50,857 nt of DNA from Corynebacterium sp. HMSC04H06 (lineage in GTDB: Bacteria; Actinomycetota; Actinomycetes; Mycobacteriales; Mycobacteriaceae), in assembly GCF_001815935.1 (NCBI RefSeq), contig NZ_KV823451.1, forward strand, positions 1-50,857, in the 5' to 3' direction. The position numbers were made by a program, and so were the translations under genes. Positions 43,051 to 50,857 of this stretch are shown piece after piece. Position 1 is the first letter of the stretch. The number at the start of each line of letters is the position of its first letter. The notes beneath the pieces were generated by a model, which did not search any database, was not told the DNA's origin, and saw nothing but the letters and a program-made list of their open reading frames with translations.

Positions 43051-44531
43051 ACGAACGCAGTGTCGCAACCAGTGTAAACGCCCATAACGTTTCTTTTACA
43101 TATCCATTGGGCGCTCGGCCAGGCATTCAAGGTGTATCTGATGTGTCTTTTTCTGTCTCTCCAGGACAGTGTCTACTGATTACCGGTGATTCCGGATCGG
43201 GAAAGTCCACGGTACTCAAGTTGATCAACGGACTCATCCCCCATTTCAATCCAGGAGAGCTACTAGGCACCATCACTATTATAAAGGATGGCCAGGATTT
43301 TAACCCTGCGCAGGAACCGCTGTCCCGCGCCATCGAGTTCAGCGCCTCAGTATTCCAGAATCCACGGACGCAGTTTTTCACTGAAAGCGTCAATGCAGAA
43401 TTGGCCTTCGGGCTAGAAAACCTTGGTGTGGATCCCACAGAAATTGAGTCGAGGATTCAATCAGCGGTCGAGTTGCTAGGCATTAACGATCTTCGGGGCC
43501 GGCGATTCAAAGAATTATCCGGTGGGCAGTTACAAACCGTGGCATGCGCATGCGCGCTTGTGTACCCGGGCAGTCTCGTGCTTCTCGATGAACCCACGTC
43601 CAATCTCTCCATGGAAAGCATCGATATTCTTGCACGCGTGCTACACCGCTTGAAGGAATTAGGCACAACGATCATTATCGCTGATCACCGTCTCTTTTTC
43701 TTAAAAGATATCGCTGACCAAGTTATTTACTTGACTCAGGGAAAAATAGCGCGCAGTTTCCACGCCCAAGAGTTTTATGCCTTAGACGAACCCGAACGCA
43801 AACAATTGGGGCTACGCAGCTTACACCACGTTCCACTCCCCGCGAGCGTGCCCGAACCACCCACGCCCGAAAACGCCGATCCCCAGCGGAGCGGACTCGA
43901 GTTAAGCGATATCCGTTTTTCTTATGGCACGCATGAGGTGCTCAACATTGACCACGCATTTTTCCCCAGCGGCGAAGTCACCGCCTTGATTGGGCCCAAC
44001 GGTGTTGGCAAAACCACCCTCGCCAGGATCATTTGTGGTCTTGCTTCTCCCAAACGCGGCGGTAGTCTCCGTTTGAACAGCAAACGAGTAGGAGCAGCAG
44101 CTCGGAGGCGCAGCGCGTACATGGTGATGCAGGATGTTGGCCGCCAGCTATTCGCTGCCACCACCGAAGAAGAGGTCACGCTCGGACTGGCAAAGAAGAA
44201 GCGGGACCACATCGATGTCAACGAGATTCTCCATCGCCTCGATCTGGAAGAGATGGACCAACGGCATCCGCAGTCTCTGTCCGGTGGGCAACGGCAACGC
44301 TTAGCCATAGCTTCAGCCCAAGCCGAGCAAGCAGAGGTCTACATCTTCGATGAACCTACCTCTGGAGTGGGCTGGCGCCAACTGCAATCCATCTCTGCGC
44401 TGCTTCGATCTCTTGCAGCAAGCGGCGCAGTGGTCATCGTTATCACCCATGACCACGAATTCATCCAAGAATCAGTCACCAGAATCATCGATATGACGGA
44501 AATCAATAAGAATCGAGAAAGAAATGTCTGA
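43047..44531 (+). CDS. ECF transporter double ATPase (EcfA1A2 fusion)
   Basis: 494 residues with two full ABC domains on one chain. First: Walker A GDSGSGKST, signature LSGGQLQT, Walker B LVLLDEPTSNLS, H-loop ADHR. Second (from about residue 285): Walker A GPNGVGKTT, signature LSGGQRQR, Walker B VYIFDEPTSG, H-loop ITHDH. It supplies both ATPase positions of the ECF module. It overlaps the EcfT gene upstream and the half-transporter gene downstream. Confidence 0.92.
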   Translation: MNERSVATSVNAHNVSFTYPLGARPGIQGVSDVSFSVSPGQCLLITGDSGSGKSTVLKLINGLIPHFNPGELLGTITIIKDGQDFNPAQEPLSRAIEFSASVFQNPRTQFFTESVNAELAFGLENLGVDPTEIESRIQSAVELLGINDLRGRRFKELSGGQLQTVACACALVYPGSLVLLDEPTSNLSMESIDILARVLHRLKELGTTIIIADHRLFFLKDIADQVIYLTQGKIARSFHAQEFYALDEPERKQLGLRSLHHVPLPASVPEPPTPENADPQRSGLELSDIRFSYGTHEVLNIDHAFFPSGEVTALIGPNGVGKTTLARIICGLASPKRGGSLRLNSKRVGAAARRRSAYMVMQDVGRQLFAATTEEEVTLGLAKKKRDHIDVNEILHRLDLEEMDQRHPQSLSGGQRQRLAIASAQAEQAEVYIFDEPTSGVGWRQLQSISALLRSLAASGAVVIVITHDHEFIQESVTRIIDMTEINKNRERNV

Positions 44532-46272
44532 GGTAAAACAAAGTTCCACAGAATCAAGCGGAACCCACGCACCAGATTCACACGATGCGTCACCGGAAGA
44601 AGAGGCTCGCGCAAAACAAAAAGCCGGCCAGGTCGCTCTAAAAAAGCTACTGGCCCCAGTGCAAACAACCATCTACTTCGCACAGTTTCTCGCGCTTATA
44701 TCCTCGGTACTCGCCGTAGCACCCTACGTCGCGTTGGTGGCACTGGGAAATGCTCTAATCGACGGCAATACTGATGACGTCGCGTCCATTGTGAAATGGC
44801 TGCTTGCAGCATTTTTGGGCCAGCTATTCTTCTATTTCCTTGCCCTTGCGATCACCCACTTCGCTGATGCAAAGCTGGTGGGGATCAACCGGCGCCGAAT
44901 TATTACCGCTATTGCGAAAGCACCGCTGTCTTGGTTTAGCCAGACTAATTCCGGCAAAGTCCGCAAAGCCGTCGAGGACGATACGCTAACTCTGCACACC
45001 CTGACAGCCCATGCTCCTGTAGAGCAAGTTGCCGCAATCTTCACGCCTCTTGCGCTTCTAGTTTATGCCTTTATCTTGGATTGGCGCCTTGGCCTACTTT
45101 CTATTGCCACTGTGCCCATTTTCCTAGCAATCCAGGCGTATTCAATGAAAGATATGGGCACAAAAACTGCGGAAATGGACGATTATCTTGGAGAGGTTTC
45201 TGCCACTGCAGTGGAGTTCTCCGAAGGTATTTCCGTCGTCAAGGCTTTCGGCACCGTTGGTAAAGCTCACGCGCGGTACCGCGAAGCTGCCCAAAAATTC
45301 GCGGAATTCTATTACGAGTGGGTACGTCCACTTCTGCGTGTTAGCGCAGTTTCAGAATCCGTGGTGGCGGTTCCCGTGCTCATCCTTATCAATGTAGGAG
45401 TCGGTTCTCTGCTAATAGCCGGGGACTATGTCACGGTTGCTGAAGTCATCGCCACAACATTGATTGCCCTGGTGATCCCGGGCACGATTCAAACCGTCGG
45501 CCGCATGATGTGGTCTTACCAGCTCGCTGGCAATGCGGCGTTGCGCCTTGATGAAGTCATGACAATTTCCCACGTGAAAGAAGGCCAAAAGAGCCTCGAT
45601 GCCAGTAGTGAAGACATGGAGGTGGAGTTCCATAAGGTCAGCTTTAGCTACGCCCCAGACACACCAGTCCTCCAAGACTTTTCTGCGCAATTAAACGCAG
45701 GCACTGTCACGGCATTGATTGGCCCCTCCGGGTCTGGCAAATCCACAGCAGCAACGATGCTGGCGCGTTTCCAGGATCCAGATTCGGGCACAATCACTAT
45801 CAACAACGTGGATATCCGTGATCTCACTTTCGACAGTTTGTACCGCACTGTGGCTTTCGTCTTACAAGATCCTCACTTACTGCGAATGAGTATTCGGGAA
45901 AACATTCGCCTTGCACGCCCAGAAGCTCGTGATGAAGAGATCTGGCAAGCAGCAGAGGCCGCGCACATAGCTGCTGATATTCGCGCTTTACCGGCTGGGC
46001 TCGACACCGTTGTTGGTGAGGACATCTCTTTATCCGGTGGACAACAGCAACGCATTTCTATTGCCCGGGCAATTATTACCAATGCCCCAATCTTGATCCT
46101 GGATGAAGCTACTGCGGCAACTGATCCTGACTGCGAAGCAGAAATTCAAGCAGCTCTAGCCACACTCGTCAGAGACAAGACCGTCTTAGTCATCGCCCAC
46201 AAGCCAGAGTCCATCCAAGGCGCAGACCAAATAATCCGCCTCAAGCCTGTGAAGGATAATTCTCATGTCTAA
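44524..46272 (+). CDS. ABC half-transporter 1 (YbtP/IrtA-like)
   Basis: 582 residues: a hydrophilic N terminus of about 50 residues, six membrane spans (55-320), then an ABC domain with Walker [10 protein letters not shown], signature LSGGQQQR, Walker B ILILDEATAATDP and the H-loop IAHK. Exporter-type half-transporters of this kind import siderophores in yersiniabactin (YbtP/YbtQ) and carboxymycobactin (IrtA/IrtB) systems. No siderophore-reductase domain is fused to it. The Walker B Glu is present. Overlaps both neighbours by 8 bases, so it pairs with the next gene. Confidence 0.85.
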   Translation: MSEVKQSSTESSGTHAPDSHDASPEEEARAKQKAGQVALKKLLAPVQTTIYFAQFLALISSVLAVAPYVALVALGNALIDGNTDDVASIVKWLLAAFLGQLFFYFLALAITHFADAKLVGINRRRIITAIAKAPLSWFSQTNSGKVRKAVEDDTLTLHTLTAHAPVEQVAAIFTPLALLVYAFILDWRLGLLSIATVPIFLAIQAYSMKDMGTKTAEMDDYLGEVSATAVEFSEGISVVKAFGTVGKAHARYREAAQKFAEFYYEWVRPLLRVSAVSESVVAVPVLILINVGVGSLLIAGDYVTVAEVIATTLIALVIPGTIQTVGRMMWSYQLAGNAALRLDEVMTISHVKEGQKSLDASSEDMEVEFHKVSFSYAPDTPVLQDFSAQLNAGTVTALIGPSGSGKSTAATMLARFQDPDSGTITINNVDIRDLTFDSLYRTVAFVLQDPHLLRMSIRENIRLARPEARDEEIWQAAEAAHIAADIRALPAGLDTVVGEDISLSGGQQQRISIARAIITNAPILILDEATAATDPDCEAEIQAALATLVRDKTVLVIAHKPESIQGADQIIRLKPVKDNSHV

Positions 46273-48037
46273 TGCCACCACGCCTGCTAGTTCGCGGCTT
46301 CGTGATCCGTTACTTACTCGCAGTGTCAAAAAGCTGCAAAGTCCTGTAGGTCATAAGCTCAATAAAAGGCATGCTTGTCTATCGCTTATCGTTGGCGTGC
46401 TTGACGGCCTCGCCGTTCTCACGCTCGTGCCACTTACAAAGGCACTCGATGGGGATACGACGATCGCACCATGGATGTGGACGCTTTTGGCAATTGCGCT
46501 CGTAGCTTTTGCGCTACGATTTTTCGCAACCATGGCCTCTTACCACACGGCCTTGGATTTCATCCGAACCGCGCACACGACTGTGGGCGATAAATTGGCA
46601 ACGCTACCGCTCGGCTGGTTCATACCGGCTAATACCGGCGGGCTATCTCGTCTCGTCTCAGATCGTTTTATGGTGGCGGCCGAGACTCTTGCACATACTC
46701 AAGGCATGGTGTACCGCGATGGTGCAGCACTTATGACCCTGTTGGTTGGAGCGTGTTTCTGGAATCCGCGGTTGGGATTGGTCTTTCTAATCATCGCACC
46801 ATTGGCGCTCGTGGTGATGCAGTTGGCTGCATGGATTCGTGAGAAAGCATCGAACCGCGCACTCGGGCCGAGTAAAGAGCTCTCCCAGCGCATCGTAGAA
46901 TTTGCTAACCGCCAGCCGGCCTTGCGCGCGGCGGGAAAATCACAAGGGTTTGCGCCACTTGAGCAAGCACTAGAAATCGATCATAGAGCACGGATACGCG
47001 AGCTATGGGTATCCACATTAGCTTTGCTACTCAACGGCATAGTAGTACAGATCTTCATCGTGGCTCTCATTATGGTCTCCGCGGATCTTGCCGTTGAAGG
47101 CACCCTATCGCCACTAGAAACAATTGCGATCATCGGAATCAGCTTGAGGTTTACCCGCACGCTTGAGCAGCTGGGCTCTTGTTTCGTCGGTTTAGACGCA
47201 GGCCGTATCGCACTCGCAGAAACCGAGCTCATCACCGATGCCCCTTCCCTGCCAGAACCCACTACTCCGCGCACAGGAGACGGTTCGGGCAGTGTTGAGC
47301 TGCGCGATGTCACGTTTGGGTACGTAGATAAGCCGGTATTGGTCGATGTCGCCTTCCACGCCCAACCGGGCACCGTTACCGCCATTGTCGGTCCTTCTGG
47401 CTCCGGAAAGACCACAATTGCGCGCCTTATTTCACGATTCTGGGATGTAGATTCCGGGGCGGTCATGGTTGACGGCGTAGATATCCGCGAGCTTGGAACC
47501 GAACAGTTAATGTCCAGACTGTCCATGGTCTTTCAGGACGTCTACCTCTTCGACGACTCGTTAATCGCTAATATCCGCGTTGGTCGTCCCGACGCCTCCG
47601 ATGAGGAAGTCTTCCGCGCAGCTGATCTTTCAGGCGTGACTTCTATTGCCAACCGCCTAGGGTGGCATACTCCTGTTGGTGAAGGCGGGCGGCTTCTGTC
47701 CGGCGGCGAGCGCCAGCGCGTATCTGTTGCTCGTGCGCTGCTCAAACAAGCGCCGATTGTCCTCTTTGATGAAGCAACTTCCGCGCTCGATGCAGAAAAT
47801 GAGGCAAACATTCTTGCTGCGATGGACGAGCTACGGGAGCAATCTACTTTTATTGTCATCGCCCATAAGCTGGATACAATCAAATCTGCTGATCAAATCG
47901 TAGTCTTGGATGAACACGGGCAAGTCAGCCAGCTGGGCACGCATTCTGAGCTTTCCGATGTCCCCGGTATCTACCGTCACTTCTGGCAGCAACGCAAAGC
48001 AGCAAGCGGGTGGAAAATCAGTTCGGGACGCGATTAA
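46265..48037 (+). CDS. ABC half-transporter 2 (YbtQ/IrtB-like)
   Basis: 590 residues with six membrane spans (about 45-310) and an ABC domain: Walker A GPSGSGKTT, Q-loop VFQDVYLFDD, signature LSGGERQR, Walker B IVLFDEATSALD, H-loop IAHK. It forms a heterodimer with half-transporter 1. The last 20 bases overlap the 3' end of the decayed MFS gene on the other strand. It is the last gene of the five-gene cassette; no terminator is seen between it and the MFS remnant. Confidence 0.86.
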   Translation: MSNATTPASSRLRDPLLTRSVKKLQSPVGHKLNKRHACLSLIVGVLDGLAVLTLVPLTKALDGDTTIAPWMWTLLAIALVAFALRFFATMASYHTALDFIRTAHTTVGDKLATLPLGWFIPANTGGLSRLVSDRFMVAAETLAHTQGMVYRDGAALMTLLVGACFWNPRLGLVFLIIAPLALVVMQLAAWIREKASNRALGPSKELSQRIVEFANRQPALRAAGKSQGFAPLEQALEIDHRARIRELWVSTLALLLNGIVVQIFIVALIMVSADLAVEGTLSPLETIAIIGISLRFTRTLEQLGSCFVGLDAGRIALAETELITDAPSLPEPTTPRTGDGSGSVELRDVTFGYVDKPVLVDVAFHAQPGTVTAIVGPSGSGKTTIARLISRFWDVDSGAVMVDGVDIRELGTEQLMSRLSMVFQDVYLFDDSLIANIRVGRPDASDEEVFRAADLSGVTSIANRLGWHTPVGEGGRLLSGGERQRVSVARALLKQAPIVLFDEATSALDAENEANILAAMDELREQSTFIVIAHKLDTIKSADQIVVLDEHGQVSQLGTHSELSDVPGIYRHFWQQRKAASGWKISSGRD

Positions 48038-48966
48038 CGCGGGCACCGAGATCGGCATTGTTTGCGGGGGACTCCCTTCTCTCCCCCTCTCCCCCCGCAG
48101 CACGGAGCACCCTAAGTGCACCGACAAGGCTCAGAGCGAAGAATGCGGTAGCGGCTACGAGCGACCACTGCGCGGCGTTGGCCATGCCTTCGCTTAAGGC
48201 CTACACCACTGCCCCAGGCGCACGGTGGTTTGCGTTGCGGAGGCTTGCTCGGAGTCATCGACGGGAATATCCCGCAGCATCGTGCCGGTCAGCTGCGCGG
48301 AGGCGAACCCCAGGCCCAAGCCGTACAGGGTCAGCGGCGCGGCGATGATCCAATCATTCGTATCCGGCCCCATAAGCAGGACGAAGCTAAGGACGCCGAC
48401 GGCTTCCAAGCCGAGCCCAATGAGCACGGTGCCAGACGCCCCGTACCGTGCCGCGACATGAGGGCTGATGCAACGGAGAAGAATGCACCGATTGCCATGG
48501 CTGCCAGCACCAGGCCAGACCACGTCGTGCAGAGGTCCAAAGTATTAATCAGGTACAGCGGCAACACGAAGATGATGGCAAACTCGCCGATTGCTACCGC
48601 ACCAGCGGTGATATTGCCCCACGAGAACGTGGAATAAGAAAAACAATTCAAGATACAACAGCGCCGAGCGGTGACCCCGCTCGCGGTGCTCTTCCGACCT
48701 GATAAAAAGCGCGAAGCCCACGGCCGAGATCGCGAGCCCTAGCGGAACCGGTGAAATAGCCGCGTTTTCGAATCAGGTCCAGCCAAAGAAGCTGAATGAG
48801 GATTGGGGCTCCCACCAGCCTAGGCCAGGCCCTCGATAATCGCGAATACCAGGACACCCATTCCGTCAGTGCACCATCGGCAAGCGGTCCGACCGCTGCC
48901 GCACCGGAAATCACCGCGCCCCACACACCAAAGGCTTCTGCGCGTTATTTTCCGCGGAATACGGTT
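48018..48966 (-). pseudogene. Broken MFS drug transporter (DHA2/EmrB-QacA type)
   Basis: Pieces of one transporter are spread over several frames: WGAVISGAAAVGPLADGALTEWVSW, then GNITAGAVAIGEFAIIFVLPLYLINTLDL and LVLAAMAIGAFFSVASALMSRH, then ASGTVLIGLGLEAVGVLSFVLLM and LYGLGLGFASAQLTGTMLRDIP, and finally GMANAAQWSLVAATAFFALSLVGALRVLRA ending at the stop near 48018. At least three frameshifts are needed, and the N-terminal half is missing, cut off at the IS3-type fragment. Its composition resembles the chromosome more than the cassette. Confidence 0.8.
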
Positions 48967-48997
48967 TACTCGTGGAAAGCGTGGAAGGCATGATGAA

Positions 48998-49300
48998 TGA
49001 AGCGTCCTGGGTTTAGTTCCTACCTCAGCTAAGGAAGGATTGAACTATGCCTAGAAAGTATTCCGTCGAGTTCAAGGAGAAGGCGGTCCATCAGATCATT
49101 GAAATGGTCCGCCTGGAGTCTTGCTCACTGCAACGTGCCTACACCGAGGTCGGCGAGCTCCTTGGAGTATCTCAACACACGTTGCGGGCTTGGTACCGTG
49201 ACAGCCTTCAGTACACGATAATTCTGACGCTTCAGGCGGCGAAACAATGGAAGAAGAACTCAGGCGCCTGCGTCGAGAAAACCGCGAACTGAAACTGAAC
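48998..49300 (+). mobile_element. IS3-family element, left fragment with broken orfA
   Basis: Starts with TGAAGCGTCCTGGGTTTAGT, which recurs at 50830. The ATG at 49047 begins an OrfA-like protein (MPRKYSVEFKEKAVHQIIEM, then LLGVSQHTLRAWYRD) with an HTH. After RDS the frame shifts; the other frame continues SDASGGETMEEELRRLRREN, the usual leucine-zipper end of OrfA. OrfB is absent: the element is cut at about 49300 by another IS fragment. Confidence 0.75.
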
Positions 49301-49591
49301 TTGCCCCCGAAAGTTGGACTAGGGGTAATCCTACCCGGCTAACGTCTTAAGGGCCTTATCCCGGTATTTCATCGGGGTGCAACCATCAAGTCCCAGCTGG
49401 AGTCTTTCCGCGTTGTACCAGTCGATGTACGCGTCTACCGCAGCGGTAAATTCTTTGACAGACCCGAACTTCTCACCGTGATACATCTCGGCTTTCAAGT
49501 GGCCAAAGAAGTTTTCCATCACGGCATTGTCATAACAATTACCTCTCCGCCGGGGAACCATTTCGCAGACACTGCGCATATTTACCCTCAC
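49301..49591 (-). mobile_element. IS3-family element, right-end fragment with C terminus of OrfB transposase
   Basis: The minus-strand frame 49331-49591 encodes the end of an IS3 transposase (RRGNCYDNAVMENFFGHLK, then YIDWYNAERLQLGLDG, TPMKYRD). The Glu of the DDE triad (MENFFGHLK) is there; the two Asp are lost. TGCCCCCGAAAGTTGGAC at about 49302 may be the terminal inverted repeat. Confidence 0.8.
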
Positions 49592-49622
49592 TCAAAAAGA
49601 GGATGCGCATATTTACCCTCAC
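49573..49622 (+). repeat. Two 19-base direct repeats TGCGCATATTTACCCTCAC
   Basis: Exact copies at 49573-49591 and 49604-49622, twelve bases apart, at the junction between the transposase fragment and the second origin-like repeat. They may be iterons or a recombination trace. Confidence 0.65.
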
Positions 49623-49628
49623 CGACCC

Positions 49629-49816
49629 AGTTATCCACAGGGTTTTACCTGCACGTTTATCTATTTTCCCAGGTGGCTTATAACTATATCCCTGTAGATC
49701 TATATCCCCACAGGGGATCCATCAACCAACACCGCCAGAAGCTTAAGACCGAAAGGCTCCCGCCTCGCCTTCGGCTCGTTGGGCTGCCGCCCAAATCGCA
49801 AGCGATTTGGTTGCCA
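49629..49816 (+). repeat. Origin-like repeat, copy 2
   Basis: Largely the same as 41161-41345: DnaA box TTATCCACA (49631-49639), decayed iterons, the shared CAGGTGGCTTATAACTATAT part, and the CTCCCGCCTCGCCTT...GCTGCCGCCCAAATC end. The copies differ by substitutions and short indels in the middle, so the duplication is not new. Confidence 0.7.
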
Positions 49817-50018
49817 CCAAAACACCCCACCACAACCGCAGTCCTATGACCCTCCACGTATCCTTGTGTCTTCTAGACTGTCTTGGAAAAGAAAAGAGCG
49901 GCAAAGAATCAGAAAAGGTAACTAAGTGCCCCAGGGGCGCTACACAGAAAACAGTGCTGCCGTTATGTTCGATAGCGTTTAGGCTTCCATGTCGGTATGG
50001 GCCTCTAGGCTTGGGGCC

Positions 50019-50690
50019 ATGGGCTTTTTAGAAAACCTCCTCAACCGCTATACCCCACGTATGTCAGGCAAGCCGGTCTTTGCCGTTATTGACACCGAAA
50101 CCACCGGCTTTAACAAGCGCTATGACCGCATTATTGAACTTGCTGCCGTGCGCGCAGACGCATATTTCAACCCCGTCGACTCCTGGCACACACTACTGAA
50201 TCCTGACGGCAAAGCTATTAAAAACTCCCACATTCACGGCATTACCAACGACATGGTGGCTACTGCTCCCACGTTTAATGATGTGTATGGGGGCTTCACT
50301 AGCTACATCGACGGTATGCAGCTATTTGCCCACAACGCCCCGTTTGACTCGAAAATGATAGTTGCTGAGTTTGACCGTATGTCCGGCGTCGACGATGATG
50401 AGGGCGAGGACGAGTTCTTTCCGTTCATTGACACCATTGACCTTGCCAAGCAAATGCTTGACCGTGGCCCCTACAACCTGCCCGCACTCCTTGACCGCCT
50501 GGGACTGGACAATCCGGACGCGCACGCGGCAGTAGCCGATGCGACCGCCACGGTGAACATGCTCCACTCCCTGTTCGGGTTCAAACGCGGCGAAATTGGA
50601 CGCAAGATTTTGCGCCAAGGTCAAGCATTCCGCGCCACCAACACCTGGCGGGTAAGCCACGCCGCCCCACTGCTCCCCCGCGAAATATAG
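50019..50690 (+). CDS. DnaQ-like 3'-5' exonuclease
   Basis: 223 residues from the ATG at 50019; an in-frame start at 49989 adds ten residues. The DEDDh motifs are clear: Exo I FAVIDTETTGF, Exo II HNAPFDSKMI, and Exo III with HAAVADATATV (His-x4-Asp). No polymerase or helicase domain is fused. It lies between the second origin-like repeat and iteron-like repeats, a plasmid-type setting, so a role in replication or repair of the mobile DNA is plausible but unproven. Confidence 0.8.
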   Translation: MGFLENLLNRYTPRMSGKPVFAVIDTETTGFNKRYDRIIELAAVRADAYFNPVDSWHTLLNPDGKAIKNSHIHGITNDMVATAPTFNDVYGGFTSYIDGMQLFAHNAPFDSKMIVAEFDRMSGVDDDEGEDEFFPFIDTIDLAKQMLDRGPYNLPALLDRLGLDNPDAHAAVADATATVNMLHSLFGFKRGEIGRKILRQGQAFRATNTWRVSHAAPLLPREI

Positions 50691-50733
50691 AGCACTCACC
50701 AGCACACACCAACCATGGCAGTCCATGCGGGTG

Positions 50734-50829
50734 GACATATGCTTTAGTATATGGCGGAACATACGCTATAACATATGTCCCGCCATATGGCAAGACATAT
50801 AGCGGATCTGATGTGTGCGCTGATCTACC
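50734..50829 (+). repeat. Iteron-like repeats with a 9-bp hairpin
   Basis: Four imperfect units of the form (A/G)ACATAYG occur near 50734, 50758, 50771 and 50794. ATATGGCGG (50749-50757) and CCGCCATAT (50780-50788) form a hairpin between them. The stretch ends in a partial copy of the TGCGCTGATCTACC repeat. It resembles a Rep-binding region, but no Rep gene is seen. Confidence 0.5.
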
Positions 50830-50857
50830 TGAAGCGTCCTGGGTTTAGTTCCTACCT
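50830..50857 (+). mobile_element. Left end of a second IS3-family copy, cut by the window edge
   Basis: The last 28 bases match 48998-49025 exactly, base for base, so another copy of the same insertion sequence begins here. Confidence 0.75.

Overview
The window is a chromosomal segment of a high-GC Corynebacterium. The evidence is a tmRNA whose tag reads AEKNSQRDYALAA (close to known corynebacterial tags), the actinobacterial prfB / ftsE-ftsX-smpB neighbourhood, a hisN next to a second inositol-phosphatase-family gene, and DtxR-like boxes in front of iron-uptake genes. No name search was possible; the calls rest on motifs, gene order and family knowledge.

Core part (1-30,000), high GC. A truncated ArsB/ACR3-like gene is followed by a four-gene siderophore ABC importer (YclNOPQ/CeuBCDE type; lipoprotein, two permeases, ATPase) with a DtxR-like box. 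Next come an AbgT transporter and an M20 amidohydrolase, ssrA (tmRNA), a DUF488 gene, and smpB, ftsX and ftsE. A second AbgT transporter sits between ftsE and prfB, followed by prfB, an inositol-phosphatase-family gene, hisN, a secreted S1 protease, two unknown membrane proteins, a two-component system with a bacitracin/lantibiotic-type ABC transporter, an M20 hydrolase that has lost its middle domain, and a Leloir galactose cluster (galM, SGLT-type symporter, small membrane protein, galT, galK) behind a LacI-type operator.

Border (30,062-31,060). A decayed FtsX-type ABC transporter is followed by the 3' half of an initiator tRNA (tRNA-fMet) with its terminator. This looks like the displaced attachment site of an integrated element; the complementary tRNA half is not in the window.

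Mobile part (31,061 to the window end), visibly lower GC. A tyrosine recombinase points at the att site. Divergent from it run an unknown gene, a small HTH/excisionase-like gene and a 1036-residue family-B DNA polymerase. That polymerase has a complete 3'-5' exonuclease, a TTDG-type motif C and an STRG motif resembling the KTRG signature of primer-independent PolB (piPolB). A mobilisation module follows: a hairpin-rich oriT-like stretch, MobC, a relaxase, and a MobB-like membrane protein whose first half is read in another frame inside the relaxase gene. This is a pipolin-like integrative and mobilisable element. Beyond a deleted IS6-family copy lies a five-gene metal/siderophore cassette (ECF S, T and double-A components plus two YbtP/YbtQ- or IrtA/IrtB-like half-transporters) behind a good DtxR-like box. 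It is flanked by two copies of a ~185-bp origin-like sequence with a DnaA box. Then come a broken MFS gene, IS3-family fragments, a DnaQ-like exonuclease and iteron-like repeats, and the window ends inside a second copy of an IS3-type left end.

Working together: the chromosome supplies iron-regulated siderophore uptake, galactose use, trans-translation and division genes. The element adds its own replication, transfer and integration genes and probably carries an extra iron-uptake system.
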